A stretch of 64,000 bases of DNA, from contig NZ_MRDM01000014.1 in the NCBI RefSeq assembly GCF_002008165.1, positions 620,001 to 684,000 of the forward strand, given 5' to 3'. Position 1 is the stretch's first letter; each line of letters begins with the position of its first letter. Made by a program: the position numbers and the translations under genes. Shown here one piece after another: positions 34,050 through 43,579 of this stretch. The stretch is from Rhizobium laguerreae (GTDB lineage Bacteria > Pseudomonadota > Alphaproteobacteria > Rhizobiales > Rhizobiaceae). Below the pieces are notes generated by a model, which searched no databases, was not told the origin of the DNA, and worked only from the letters and a program-made list of their open reading frames with translations.

Positions 34050-34387
34050 CTCTCTATTGAATGCCATTTAACGCTCTCGCAAAACCCAGCGAGGCGTCCT
34101 GCATCAAGTCGACATGTTTTCGATAACAGGCCCGCGGCTCCCGGATCGGCGAGCTGTTTCCAGTTATGCCAAGGTATGGCCGAGATAGCTTACCGAAAAT
34201 GGACTGCAAGCCTGGAATGTATCGTGCTCGCTCAGCAAGGCGTACCCAAGGTAATGACACCGTCACCGACCCATGCAAATGAATGGTGAGATGACGTCGA
34301 CTTGATGGCAGGGAGCAGAAATGGGGTTAATACCAGCAACGGGGCATGCGGTGTTTGGATATCCATTCAATCGGAAAGAGGTCCATT
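34050..34387. other. 338-bp gap after the partner-switching cluster
   Basis: A minus-strand frame at 34054-34278 (74 residues, MHGSVTVSLPWVRLAERARY to ALNGIQ) has a mild helical pattern at its end, but no clear ribosome site or family; it may be a small protein or chance. No transcription terminator hairpin with a T tract was identified after 34049. The rest shows no feature I can name. Confidence 0.4.
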
Positions 34388-34795
34388 ATGAGAGCTTTGT
34401 TGCTGTCCGCCACTTTGGTCCTGACGACGTCAACGTTCGCATTTGCAGATGATAACTGCGGCGATAAGACAAATCAGTCAGACATGAACATCTGCGCTGC
34501 TGAATCCCTGAAGAAGTCGGATGCGGAGATGAACAGGGTCTACAAGGAGATCGAAGGTCGGCTGAAGGATGATGCCGACACCACCAAGCTTCTCGTAGCG
34601 ACCCAGAAGGCATGGATTGCATTCCGTGATGCCGAGTGCAATTTCCAAAGCTCGACCGTCCAGGGTGGCACCGCCTATCCGTTCGTCAACAGTTCGTGCC
34701 ACGACCGCCTGACTCAAAGCCGCACGGAAGCGCTCAAGGTTTACCTGAAGTGCAATGACGGGGACCTGGACTGCCCGGTCCCGGGAGCAAATTAA
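34388..34795 (+). CDS. LprI-like/DUF1311 exported protein
   Basis: 135 residues from ATG 34388. Residues about 1-20 are a Sec signal peptide (ALLLSATLVLTTSTFAFA). The mature part matches the LprI-like DUF1311 fold: CAAESLKKSDAEMNRVYKEI, QKAWIAFRDAECNFQ and CHDRLTQSRTEAL, with conserved Cys pairs. LprI inhibits lysozyme in mycobacteria; rhizobial copies are only presumed to protect the envelope. Monocistronic. Confidence 0.85.
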   Translation: MRALLLSATLVLTTSTFAFADDNCGDKTNQSDMNICAAESLKKSDAEMNRVYKEIEGRLKDDADTTKLLVATQKAWIAFRDAECNFQSSTVQGGTAYPFVNSSCHDRLTQSRTEALKVYLKCNDGDLDCPVPGAN

Positions 34796-35019
34796 ACATC
34801 TGAAATCTCGAAGTTACGCCTCGGCTCCTCGGTCTCCCGGCTTCCCGTCCCGTCGGCCGTTCCGACCAGGAATCGTTAAGTATACGAAGCCGTCTAAGAC
34901 CATTGCCGGTGCCGACATCGGACCTCGGTCCGATGTGCAACGCGCGATCACCGTCTAACCTCTCGTATCTGTTCAAGCCGTGCATCTGCACCGCGCTTGA
35001 CCCGACTTGGAGGAAAACA

Positions 35020-35658
35020 ATGCGGATAGCAACCCTAGCGTCCTTGGCCGCGCTTTCGCTGGCTCTTGCAGCAAGCCCGGCAACGATTGCCGGAATCGAC
35101 ATGACCGCACAAGCAAAGAGCGGTGGAAACGGTGGCGGCAACGGTGGGGGCAATGGCGGCGGTCACGGCGGCAGTGGAAACAGCGGCAACCATGGCAGCA
35201 GCAGCCAAGGTAGCGGTTCAACCCATGGCAAATCGCAAGGCGCGAAAGGCAAGTCCACTGAGGCGGCAAGCAAGTCCAAGTCCGACAAGGCGGACGAGAA
35301 AAAAGTCAGCACCAAAGAAAAGAACCTGTCGGCGCAACTTGCGGGCCTGAACTCCTTGAAGCGAAACTACAAGGCGTTGATGCATACGTCGGACCCGCGC
35401 ATGACCGCCATCGCCGCCTATGCCATGGCTTATGCCCAGTATGAGCTCGACAACGGAATCGAGCCTGCGGCCGATGACCCTCTGTTGGGGGATGAGGCGC
35501 TGGAGGACGCATTGGCTTCCGCAACGAAAACCGGTGAAGTCAGTCCCGCGGTTCTGAGCCAGGCCAAAACCATTCTCGGGGTTGGCGACGCAAACGGGAA
35601 GATCGATCAAATTCGCACCTCGCTGGAGAACGCCGCGCCGGCGACATCAGACGAATAA
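35020..35658 (+). CDS. Secreted glycine-rich protein of unknown function
   Basis: 212 residues from ATG 35020 with GGAGG nine bases upstream. The first 25 residues form a signal peptide (MRIATLASLAALSLALAASP). A Gly/Asn/His/Ser-rich low-complexity stretch (about 33-70) is followed by a Lys/Ser-rich linker and a helical C-terminus (LNSLKRNYKALMHTSDPRM, AYAMAYAQYELDNG). No known domain. It is followed by a strong terminator at 35720. Low-complexity sequence of this type is common in envelope or extracellular proteins of rhizobia. Confidence 0.72.
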   Translation: MRIATLASLAALSLALAASPATIAGIDMTAQAKSGGNGGGNGGGNGGGHGGSGNSGNHGSSSQGSGSTHGKSQGAKGKSTEAASKSKSDKADEKKVSTKEKNLSAQLAGLNSLKRNYKALMHTSDPRMTAIAAYAMAYAQYELDNGIEPAADDPLLGDEALEDALASATKTGEVSPAVLSQAKTILGVGDANGKIDQIRTSLENAAPATSDE

Positions 35659-36044
35659 CCGCGAATTCAGGTGCGAGCAGTGTGGAGCTGACAAGTATAG
35701 CTCCGCACTAAATTAAGAGAGCATTTCCGTTTTGTTTGAGTACGGAAATGCTTTTTTTTGCATATTTTCCAACGCAAACCGCTGCGCAGCGAGCAAGGCC
35801 CGATTAGGGGGCCCCGGCCAAGTCGCTGTTCTTGGAACCATCGGCACGCTTGTCGTCTGGGCGCGGTCCTCGTTGAACTTGTAAGCAGTATGCCACTTGC
35901 ACCTGGACAAAGAATCCTGAATTCGGTGTGGAGGACCAGCAGCCTTGCTAGGCATGGCAACTAGGCGCCATTTGCTGACATTGACGCGCCGCCGCCGACC
36001 GATTGTCGTTCGGGTCATGAGAAAACCTCCAGGTCGATATCTGA
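35659..36044. other. Gap between convergent genes with a terminator and no clear gene
   Basis: After the terminator at 35720-35759 the sequence carries a minus-strand frame from ATG 36018 (behind GGAGG) reading MTRTTIGRRRRVNVSKWRLV, about 100 codons, without any recognisable domain. It could be a small gene downstream of the MBL-fold gene, but coding character is poor and no call is made. Confidence 0.4.
35720..35759 (+). terminator. Strong rho-independent terminator
   Basis: Perfect 11-bp arms AGCATTTCCGT and ACGGAAATGCT around an 11-base loop, then eight T residues. It ends transcription of the glycine-rich protein gene. Confidence 0.92.
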
Positions 36045-37031
36045 TTAGAACTGCCAGCCCGCCGGGACCCAGGCGTAACCCATGTCGGTCTTGAGCATTC
36101 GTCCGAGCCCCGGGAACGGGTAATGAAACCCGAGAACAAGGAGCTTATCGGTCGCGGCCATATCGAATATGCGGCGGCGCGATGCGAGCGCGGTATCCTT
36201 GTCTCGGTCAGGTCCGGGTCGCCATGGATGGTCGATGTTGACGACCGGGTGGTAGGCAAGGTCCGCAGTGAGGAGCAGTTGGTCGTTTCCTGAATGGACC
36301 AGGAATGTTGCCATGCCAGGCGTATGTCCCGGCGCAGCGATCGTGGTGAGGCCCGGCACGATTTCCGCACCTGCCTCGTAGAGCTCGATGTCCTTTGCGA
36401 TCGGCTCGACACTCCGTTTGATCGCTGCTGCAAACCGATCACGAAAGTCCCTTGGTACCGGCATATAGGAGAGATCGGGATCGTTGCGCACAAAAAAATC
36501 CCAGTCTGCGCGGGGTGCGTAGACGGTGGCTTTGGGAAACGCTTTTTTGCCTTCGGAAGTGCTGAGATTGCCGACGTGATCAGGATGCGTGTGGGACACC
36601 ACGATCGTGTCGATATCGCCTGCATCGAGACCGATGGCGGCGAGATTGTCGAACACACGCCCCGCATTCGGTCCCATCGTGGCCCCGGCTCCCGCGTCAA
36701 GCAATATCCGCCTGTCGCCGACCTCGAGCAGCAGCGTGTTGAGTTGCAGGGTCATGTGATCGGTAGGAAGGAAAGCGCGGCGAAGGACCTCCTGCAGCTC
36801 GGCCTCCGGAGCATCGTTGGCATAGACCGTCGGTGGGCCGCCGATCACGCCATCGCTCAAAACTGTCGCTTTGATCTGCCCGACCCGAAATCGATAATAT
36901 CCAACATTGATGGCGTCCGGGCTCTGCACCTGCGCCTTGCCTGATCCGGTTGAACCTCCGAGCAGCAGAGCGGCCGTTCCAGCAACCGCTGAAACCATGA
37001 CTGTTCGCCGGTTTAATGTGAGTCGATCCAT
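36045..37031 (-). CDS. Exported MBL-fold metallo-hydrolase
   Basis: 328 residues. The N-terminus MDRLTLNRRTVMVSAVAGTA with a hydrophobic stretch is Tat/Sec-like (a twin Arg is visible, without the full Tat consensus). The metallo-beta-lactamase fold shows SHTHPDH (zinc site), DAGAG, APGHTPG and LTADLAYHP. Sequence features resemble the quorum-quenching/alkylsulfatase-like MBL group, but the substrate is not inferable. It is divergent from a LysR gene at 37146, which may regulate it. Confidence 0.82.
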   Translation of the reverse strand: MDRLTLNRRTVMVSAVAGTAALLLGGSTGSGKAQVQSPDAINVGYYRFRVGQIKATVLSDGVIGGPPTVYANDAPEAELQEVLRRAFLPTDHMTLQLNTLLLEVGDRRILLDAGAGATMGPNAGRVFDNLAAIGLDAGDIDTIVVSHTHPDHVGNLSTSEGKKAFPKATVYAPRADWDFFVRNDPDLSYMPVPRDFRDRFAAAIKRSVEPIAKDIELYEAGAEIVPGLTTIAAPGHTPGMATFLVHSGNDQLLLTADLAYHPVVNIDHPWRPGPDRDKDTALASRRRIFDMAATDKLLVLGFHYPFPGLGRMLKTDMGYAWVPAGWQF

Positions 37032-37145
37032 TGCTTTTCCTTTCAGTCGACAATCCGCATGTGCGGTTGAGGTATTTAGATGACCTCAAATCACTGCGCT
37101 GATAAGACGAGCAAATCTACGCAGCTTGATAAGGTAAGCTTCGCA

Positions 37146-38060
37146 ATGGATCAGCTTCGCTTGGATAGCCTGGATGTTTTTGCGGCGATCGTCAGGTGCG
37201 GCGGATTCAGGGCCGCCGCCCTGGAGCGAGGCGTTTCATCATCGGCACTCAGCCAGACAATCAACGCTTTGGAAGAGGCGCTCGGCATCCGCCTGCTCAA
37301 CAGGACAACAAGAAGCGTTGCGCCAACGGAGGCGGGACAGCGTCTCCTGCAGCGCCTCGGTCCAGCTTTGACGGACATCCGCCTCGCAGTCGATGACCTT
37401 AACCAGTTAAAGGAAAACCCGTCCGGCACCCTTCGTATCAATGCGCCAGGCCCCGCAATCGATCACCTGCTCTGTCCGGCAATGTTCACCTTTATGGACA
37501 CATATCCGGACATCAAGGTCGAGCTCATCAGCGAAGCAGCGGTCATCGATATCGTCGAGCAAGGCTTTGACGCGGGCGTTCGGTTCGGAAAACAGCTGGC
37601 ACAAGATATGATCGCAGTACCGCTGGGACCATCGCTTCGATACGCGATCGTGGCGTCGCCGGACTATATTGCAAAGCATGGCCTGCCTCTGACCCCCAAT
37701 GATCTCGCCGGCCACAACTGCATTCGAAGACGATTTCCCGGTGGCACGCTGGTATCCTGGAAATTTGAAAAGGGCGGAGACGCCCTCGAAGTCTTGCCGG
37801 AGGGGCGATTGACGGTGAGTTCGGCACACAACGAATTGCAGGCCGCTGTCGCCGGATGCGGATTGGCCCATGTCTTCGAGGACTACGCCACACCCGACCT
37901 GACGAACGGCCGGTTGATGGAGGTTCTGAAGGACTGGAGCCCCCTTTTGCCAAGCTGGTATCTCTATTATCCGAGCAAAAGACACTCCAGTGCCGCCATG
38001 CGAGAGCTGGTGAGCTTCTTGCGGTCCTACGATTGGAAGCTGTCCCGGATGTCGGCTTAA
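37146..38060 (+). CDS. LysR-family transcriptional regulator
   Basis: 304 residues from ATG 37146 (an upstream ATG at 37080 would add unlike sequence). The winged helix LDSLDVFAAIVRCGGFRAAA then LERGVSSSALSQTINALEEA is LysR, and the effector domain follows (NAPGPAIDHLLCPAMFTFMD). The C-terminus is typical of regulators controlling detoxification genes. It is divergent from the MBL-fold hydrolase gene, spaced about 114 bases, so it is the likely regulator of that gene. Confidence 0.86.
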   Translation: MDQLRLDSLDVFAAIVRCGGFRAAALERGVSSSALSQTINALEEALGIRLLNRTTRSVAPTEAGQRLLQRLGPALTDIRLAVDDLNQLKENPSGTLRINAPGPAIDHLLCPAMFTFMDTYPDIKVELISEAAVIDIVEQGFDAGVRFGKQLAQDMIAVPLGPSLRYAIVASPDYIAKHGLPLTPNDLAGHNCIRRRFPGGTLVSWKFEKGGDALEVLPEGRLTVSSAHNELQAAVAGCGLAHVFEDYATPDLTNGRLMEVLKDWSPLLPSWYLYYPSKRHSSAAMRELVSFLRSYDWKLSRMSA

Positions 38061-38159
38061 TTGAACGGTCATGACCTACGCCTGACTCGCTTCTCGACCT
38101 GAAAGGACGTGATCGGCGCCTCTGCGCTATGAATGAGTCCCTCCGCTGGTAGTCCTCTC

Positions 38160-38252
38160 CATCATGCTGGGGACCGACCGGAGCATCGACAATGGCACCC
38201 GTCGGCGCCCGCGATATGGATCCTCGGCGCAAGGCCGAGGACAACGGAGAAT
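38160..38252 (+). repeat. Dispersed intergenic repeat, family B, copy 2 (diverged)
   Basis: CATCATGCTGGGGACCGACC, GGAGCATC and TCCTCGGCGCAAGGCCGAGGA correspond in order to the family B modules at 13363 and 43453, with more mismatches. The CCTCGG...CCGAGG arms form a hairpin after the end of the LysR gene. Confidence 0.7.
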
Positions 38253-38294
38253 GCAGCAGCAGCCCTCGCCACGCTTTCGCCTGGCGAGCGCAAC

Positions 38295-40427
38295 TCACCC
38301 CGCGAGCTCGATGATCGCGCAGCCGTAGCCTTCGAGATCGAGCCTGCCGGCAACGGGCTTTTCGTCATCGAGGAGATCGCGGCCAGCGGGAACGCCGCCG
38401 ATGGCGGCCGGCTGGTCGGTGTAGTTCTGGATGAACAGCAGCCGGCGGTCGTCATTCATCCGCATGGTCACCTCGACGCCCTCGGGAAGGTCGCCGATCA
38501 GCGGCTCGATGCCGACGGGTGCAAATAGCCGCTCGGCAAGCGCTGCCGTCAGATCCGGGGTGAGATAGGTGCCGACATAGACCACCTGTCCCTTGCCGAG
38601 TTTGCGCGATGTCGCCATCGGCTGGCCCTCGGCATAGCGGTTGGACCAGGCCGCAACCACCTCGACATCGCTTGCGATCGCCAGGTTTTCATAGAAATAG
38701 CCGCCGACCAGTTCGCGGTTGCCGATCTTGAAGCGGCGTTCGCGGCGGCGTGATTCCGCCGGCTTGTTCGGCGGAATGACAAGCCCGCCCGAACGTTCCA
38801 TCACATCGAAAAGCCCGTTGGCGCCGGGGGCGGCAAGGCGGCCGAAATCCTCGACACGTATGCCTGTAAGCTGCGACAGCGAGGTGCCGGGCGCGGTCTC
38901 GCGGATGACGTGGTTATCCTCATTGCGCGTGCCGGTGCGCGCGCCGATGACGACGGTGCCGCCCTGCTCGGCGAAGGATTTCAGTCTTTCGGTCCATTCG
39001 TCCTTCCACATCACCCAGTGGGGGACATAGAGCAGCTTCAGCTTGGAAAGATCGTCTTCGGGATGAATGAAGCCGCAGGCGATGCCGCGGTCGTAGCAAT
39101 ATTGATGCAGCAGGATCGCATCGTCCTGCGGGCTCGGCAGGCCGATCGGATAGGTCTTGTGGGCTTCCTGATTATCGAAATCGGAGCCGGCAATGCCGAC
39201 ATCCATGCGCACATAGGTGCCGAGGATCTTGGGCGCCAGCGCGGTCATCTCGGTCGCGAAGCGTTTCGCCTCGTCATAGCGATGACGGGCGACGTCGTCA
39301 TGGTCGATGATGCCCATCCAATAGATCTCCGCGCCAAAATGCGCGGGGCGCCAGCGGAAGAACATCAAGCCGTCAGCGCCGTGGGCGACCGAGGAGAGCG
39401 CCATACGGCGCAGCTCGCCCGGCTCCGGCGTCAGCGTGCAGAAACCCGGCTGGCTGCCCAAGCCCGATTGCTGCTCGGGAACGATATAGTTGCCGGAAAA
39501 ACCGCGGCAGATATCGAGATGCAGCGCCTGGACCTTGGCGTGGTTTCCGAGCCGCTGGAACTCGTCGTAGAGCATCGGATAGATATCGTAGCCGACGAAA
39601 TCGAGATCCTTGCTGAACTGGCCGCGAAAGTCGATATCCCTGAGCCCCCCGAGATTGTGGAAGACGAACCAGGAGGGTTTGACGGCGCGCAGGATCTCGA
39701 CCTGGTCGTGCTGGAAGCGCGCCGTCGAAAAGGCAAGGAAACGGTGATAATCCTGCAGATGACCGGGGCTCGGGAAGGTCGGGCCGAACTCGATCGGCAG
39801 CACCACCTGGTCGAAGCTGTCATAGGCCGTCGCCCAGAAATCGCCGCCCCATGCCGTGTTGAGCTTGCCGATCTCGCCATATCTTCCGGCAAGAAAGGCC
39901 TGGAATTCGGTGAGCGTTGCCGTCGAAAAGCTCTCCGGCATGCTGGTGTTCAGCTCGTTGTCGGTCTGCCAGCCGACGACAAAAGGATTGTCGCGATAAT
40001 GCTCGGCCATCGCTTTGGTGATGCGCCGGCTATGTTCGCGAAAGACCGGGCTTGCCGTGTCGCAATGCTGGCGCGAGCCATGGCTCATCGGCCGGCCCTT
40101 GCCGTCGACCCTTAAGATCTCCGGATGCGCCACGGTCAGCCAGCGCGGCGGCGTTGCCGTCGGCGTGCACATGATCGTGTCGATGCCGTAGCGCCCGAGC
40201 ATGGCGATGGCACGGTCGAACAGGTCGAAATCGAAGGTGCCGAGCTTCGGCTCGAGAATATGCCAGGCGAATTCGGCCATTCTGACCACGTTGAAGCCGG
40301 CCTTCGCCATGCGCTCGGCGTCGCGCTCCCAGTAGCTTTCATCGACGTGCTCGGGATAGTGCGGGGCGCCGACGAGGAAGCGGTCGGTGTTGACGGGGTT
40401 CCATACGGAGAGGGTCTTGTCGGACAC
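38295..40427 (-). CDS. Beta-galactosidase, glycoside hydrolase family 42
   Basis: 710 residues from GTG 40427 (AGGAAA upstream). GH42 features are GAPHYPEHVDESYW near residue 20, the acid/base Glu158 in WQTDNELN and nucleophile Glu318 in VPEQQSG; the C-terminal domains follow. There is no signal peptide, so the enzyme is cytoplasmic and acts on imported galactosides. It is the last gene of an operon with ABC transporter genes, 17 bases downstream of the ATPase. A family B repeat lies after it. The galactoside imported is not evident; lactose-like or plant oligosaccharides are possible. Confidence 0.92.
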   Translation of the reverse strand: MSDKTLSVWNPVNTDRFLVGAPHYPEHVDESYWERDAERMAKAGFNVVRMAEFAWHILEPKLGTFDFDLFDRAIAMLGRYGIDTIMCTPTATPPRWLTVAHPEILRVDGKGRPMSHGSRQHCDTASPVFREHSRRITKAMAEHYRDNPFVVGWQTDNELNTSMPESFSTATLTEFQAFLAGRYGEIGKLNTAWGGDFWATAYDSFDQVVLPIEFGPTFPSPGHLQDYHRFLAFSTARFQHDQVEILRAVKPSWFVFHNLGGLRDIDFRGQFSKDLDFVGYDIYPMLYDEFQRLGNHAKVQALHLDICRGFSGNYIVPEQQSGLGSQPGFCTLTPEPGELRRMALSSVAHGADGLMFFRWRPAHFGAEIYWMGIIDHDDVARHRYDEAKRFATEMTALAPKILGTYVRMDVGIAGSDFDNQEAHKTYPIGLPSPQDDAILLHQYCYDRGIACGFIHPEDDLSKLKLLYVPHWVMWKDEWTERLKSFAEQGGTVVIGARTGTRNEDNHVIRETAPGTSLSQLTGIRVEDFGRLAAPGANGLFDVMERSGGLVIPPNKPAESRRRERRFKIGNRELVGGYFYENLAIASDVEVVAAWSNRYAEGQPMATSRKLGKGQVVYVGTYLTPDLTAALAERLFAPVGIEPLIGDLPEGVEVTMRMNDDRRLLFIQNYTDQPAAIGGVPAGRDLLDDEKPVAGRLDLEGYGCAIIELAG

Positions 40428-40444
40428 GGTGATGTTTCCTGTGA

Positions 40445-41590
40445 TTATCTGTCGAGGGTCGTCTTGCGGGCGCTGATCGTGCGTCCGCCATCCGGTGAGA
40501 AGAGATAGAGTTCGTTGGCGTCGAGCTTAAGCGCCACGTTCTGGTCGGCGGCAAAAGGCGCGACGTAGCTCAGCTGCACCGTGATGTTGCCGGTGCCGCT
40601 TTCCGAGGCAATGGTGCTGAGCTTGCCGGCGTCGACATAGAGAATGGTTTCGCGCCCGAGATGCTCGACCAGTCGGACCTGACCGTTGATCGCCCCGCCC
40701 TGCGCCCCGTCGGCGACCATCGATATGTTTTCCGGCCTTACACCGAGCGTCAGGCTGGCGCCCTTCGCCAGCACCGTCGCCTCCGCCAGTTCCACCGTCA
40801 CCGGCACGAGGCCCGGTGCGGAGACCGTGACATTGCGGCCGGACACCTCGTCGACGGTAACGCCGAGGAAGTTCATCCGCGGGGCGCCGAGAAAGCCTGC
40901 GACGAAAAGATTGTCTGGGTTGCGGTAGAGTTCGAGCGGCGAGCCGACCTGCTCGATCACCCCCTGGTTCAAGACGACGATCCGGCTTGCCATGGTCATG
41001 GCCTCTACCTGGTCGTGGGTGACATAGACCATGGTGGCGCCGAGCTCGGCGTGCAGGCTGCTGAGCTCGACACGCATCTGGGTTCGAAGTGCCGCATCGA
41101 GGTTCGACAGCGGCTCGTCGAAAAGGAAGACGTCGGGCGAACGGGTGATCGCCCGGCCGATCGCCACGCGCTGTCGCTGCCCGCCGGAGAGCTGCTTCGG
41201 CCGCTTCTCCAACTGGTCGGTGATCCTCAGAATCTTGGCTGCGTGCACCACCGCCGCCTCGATCTCGGCCTTCGGGCGCTTGGCCATGCGCAGGCCGAAG
41301 CCCATATTCTCCGCCACCGTCATATGCGGATAGAGCGCATAGGACTGGAAGACCATGGCGATGCCGCGATCCCCCGGCTCCTGTTTGCTGACGTCGCGGC
41401 CGTTGATCAGGATCTGGCCGGAGGAGATCTCCTCCAGGCCGGCGATCGTCTTCAAAAGCGTGGACTTGCCGCAGCCGGAGGGGCCGACCATGACGATGAA
41501 CTCGCCTTGCGCTACGGAAAGATCGATGCCGCGCAGCGCATGATAGGCGCCGTAATTCTTGTTGATCTGTCGGAGTTCGAGACTGGTCAT
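40445..41590 (-). CDS. ABC transporter ATP-binding protein (MalK/UgpC type)
   Basis: 381 residues. Walker A GPSGCGKST at 36-44, the Q-loop (MVFQSYALYPHMTV), the signature LSGGQRQRVAIGRA and Walker B DVFLFDEPLSNLDA followed by the H-loop THDQVEAM are all intact. The C-terminal 130 residues form the OB-fold regulatory domain of MalK-like sugar ATPases. The gene lies 58 bases after the second permease gene and is part of the galactoside operon. Confidence 0.93.
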   Translation of the reverse strand: MTSLELRQINKNYGAYHALRGIDLSVAQGEFIVMVGPSGCGKSTLLKTIAGLEEISSGQILINGRDVSKQEPGDRGIAMVFQSYALYPHMTVAENMGFGLRMAKRPKAEIEAAVVHAAKILRITDQLEKRPKQLSGGQRQRVAIGRAITRSPDVFLFDEPLSNLDAALRTQMRVELSSLHAELGATMVYVTHDQVEAMTMASRIVVLNQGVIEQVGSPLELYRNPDNLFVAGFLGAPRMNFLGVTVDEVSGRNVTVSAPGLVPVTVELAEATVLAKGASLTLGVRPENISMVADGAQGGAINGQVRLVEHLGRETILYVDAGKLSTIASESGTGNITVQLSYVAPFAADQNVALKLDANELYLFSPDGGRTISARKTTLDR

Positions 41591-41648
41591 GCGTCCTGGC
41601 TCTCTGCTGTTGAAATCGGAACTTCCAAGGGCCTGTTGTCGAGATCGC

Positions 41649-42500
41649 TCATCCCTTCACCGCGCCCATCGTCAGACCGGCGATGAAGTGCCGCTGCATC
41701 AGGAAGAACATGACGACGGGCGGCACGGCGACGACGATGGTGCCGGCGGAAATCAAGTTCCAGGCCGAGACCCACTCGCCGCGAAGATTGGCAAGGCCGG
41801 CAGTCACAGGCTTGACGGAGTCGCTGACGGTCAGCACCACGGCCCAGAAGTAATCGTTCCAGATGAAGGTGAAGATCAGGATGGCGAGTGCGGCAAGCGC
41901 CGGCCGCACCAGCGGGATCGCCACATGCCATAGCGTCTGGAAGGGAGACGCCCCCTCGGCCCGCGCCGCCTGGAACAGCTCGTCTGGCAGTGCGGCGATG
42001 AAATTGCGCACGAACAGCGTCGCAAAGCCGGTCTGGAAAGCCACATGGAAGATGATCAGCGCCGCCGTCGTATCGATCAGGTCGAGCCGGACCATCAGGT
42101 CGCGCACCGGGATCATCATGATCTGGTGCGGCAGGAAATTGCCGCCGACGAACAGCGCGAAGATCAACATGTTGCCGGGAAAGCGGTAGCGCGACAGCAC
42201 ATAGCCGGCGAGCGTGGAGAGCACCAGCACGCCGATCACCGAGGGAATGGTGATCGTCAGGCTGTTGAGGAAGTAGCGGGCCATCGGTGTCTGCGTGAAG
42301 ACATCAGTATAATTATCGATGACGCCGATGCCGGTCGGCCATCCCCACAGATTGCCGCCCATGACATCCTCGGTCGAGCGGAACGAGGTGAGGATGATCG
42401 CAAACAGCGGGCAGAGCCAGAGCAGGAGGACGATGACGACGGCGAGCACATAGAGACGGCGCTGCCAGACGGCGGCATCGGGAATGGGACGAGGATACAT
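41649..42500 (-). CDS. Carbohydrate ABC transporter permease (MalG-like)
   Basis: 283 residues from ATG 42500, which overlaps the preceding stop by one base. Six membrane segments are predictable; the EAA loop reads ARAEGASPFQTLWHVAIPL, with the EGAS/G motif that docks on the ATPase. The N-terminus MYPRPIPDAAVWQRRLYVLA places the first helix in the normal position. Paired with the MalF-like permease it forms the channel of the galactoside importer. Confidence 0.9.
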   Translation of the reverse strand: MYPRPIPDAAVWQRRLYVLAVVIVLLLWLCPLFAIILTSFRSTEDVMGGNLWGWPTGIGVIDNYTDVFTQTPMARYFLNSLTITIPSVIGVLVLSTLAGYVLSRYRFPGNMLIFALFVGGNFLPHQIMMIPVRDLMVRLDLIDTTAALIIFHVAFQTGFATLFVRNFIAALPDELFQAARAEGASPFQTLWHVAIPLVRPALAALAILIFTFIWNDYFWAVVLTVSDSVKPVTAGLANLRGEWVSAWNLISAGTIVVAVPPVVMFFLMQRHFIAGLTMGAVKG

Positions 42501-43384
42501 CAGCCTCCCCTTTCTTCGGTATGGATGATGCGGCTGAGATACCAGACGATGAAGACGGCCATGATCACGAACAGCACCGAAGCGATCGCCGCGCCGTAAC
42601 CGAAGCGGTAGGAGAAGATCGACTGCTCGAACATCTGGTAGGCGAGAACCGAGGACGAACCGAATGGGCCGCCGTTCGTCATCACCGACACCATGTCGAA
42701 GGACCTGAGCGCCCCGACGACGGTGACCGCAATGGCGATGAAGGTGACCTGGGTCAGCTGCGGCAGCACGATGTGCCACAGCATGTTCCAGCCCCTCGCC
42801 CCGTCGACGCGCCCCGCCCCGATCAGCTCTTCGCTCAAATTGTTGAGGCCGGCGAGATAAAGCACCATGCAGAAGGTGATCTGCGGCCAGAGTGCTGCAA
42901 TCACGATGGCGAAAGTGACGAAATGCTCGTCGGAGAGAACCGCCGGCGCCGTCGCTCCGAATGCCCTGAAGATCAGCGCCAGCAACCCGAACTCCGGCGT
43001 ATAGACCCATGTGAAGACGACGCCGACCGTCACTGAGGCAAGCACCAGCGGAATGAAGAACAGCGACTTCAGGAAGCGCATGCCACGGATTTTCTGGTTG
43101 ACCAGCAGCGCGATGGCGAGCCCGAGAGGCGGTGCTGCCATGAACATCACCAGCCAGATCAGGTTGTTCTTCAGCGATACGTAGAATTGCGGATCGTTGT
43201 AAAGCTCGACGTAATTACCGAAGCCTATCCACGCCATCGGGCCGAAGCCATCCCAGTCGTGCAGGCTGATCCAGAGACTTCTGACCGCCGACAGCAGGAT
43301 GACCGTGAAGAACAGCACGATCGCGGGCGCGATGAGCAACGTCGGGGTAAGCCACCAACGCTGGCGGCGCCATAATGTCTGCAT
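42500..43384 (-). CDS. Carbohydrate ABC transporter permease (MalF-like)
   Basis: 294 residues with six hydrophobic segments and the EAA-type loop (ELIGAGRVDGARGWNMLWHI) typical of MalF-like components. It directly precedes the MalG-like gene, with a one-base overlap of stop and start, and lies 195 bases downstream of the binding-protein gene, across a family B repeat hairpin that may separate transcript levels of binding protein and permeases. Confidence 0.9.
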   Translation of the reverse strand: MQTLWRRQRWWLTPTLLIAPAIVLFFTVILLSAVRSLWISLHDWDGFGPMAWIGFGNYVELYNDPQFYVSLKNNLIWLVMFMAAPPLGLAIALLVNQKIRGMRFLKSLFFIPLVLASVTVGVVFTWVYTPEFGLLALIFRAFGATAPAVLSDEHFVTFAIVIAALWPQITFCMVLYLAGLNNLSEELIGAGRVDGARGWNMLWHIVLPQLTQVTFIAIAVTVVGALRSFDMVSVMTNGGPFGSSSVLAYQMFEQSIFSYRFGYGAAIASVLFVIMAVFIVWYLSRIIHTEERGG

Positions 43385-43452
43385 TTCTGGAGCCTCATGT
43401 TAGAGGTGCGGAGCCTTCAAGCTCAACTGCTGACAAAGCCGCCAACCTCTCT

Positions 43453-43540
43453 TTCGTCATGCTCGGGCTTGCCCCGAGCATCTGCCCACGTCGATGCGCA
43501 GCAGATCCTCGGCACAAGGCCGAGGATGACGTCGAGTGAG
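43453..43540 (+). repeat. Dispersed intergenic repeat, family B, copy 3, inside the transporter operon
   Basis: CATGCTCGGGCTTGCCCCGA followed by GCATC, and TCCTCGGCACAAGGCCGAGGA match copy 1 closely. Two hairpins are possible (ATGCTCGGG/CCCGAGCAT and CCTCGG/CCGAGG). It lies between the binding-protein gene and the first permease gene. Confidence 0.85.
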
Positions 43541-43579
43541 GGGCGCAGCTCGGCAACAAGCTGGGCTGCGACGCCCGAG

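Noticed and set aside
35760..36018. Minus-strand frame with a GGAGG site downstream of the MBL-fold gene
   Set aside because: Composition and lack of domain argue against coding; only noted in the gap entry.
38910..40115. 401-codon plus-strand frame
   Set aside because: Antisense to the GH42 gene, whose catalytic residues are intact.
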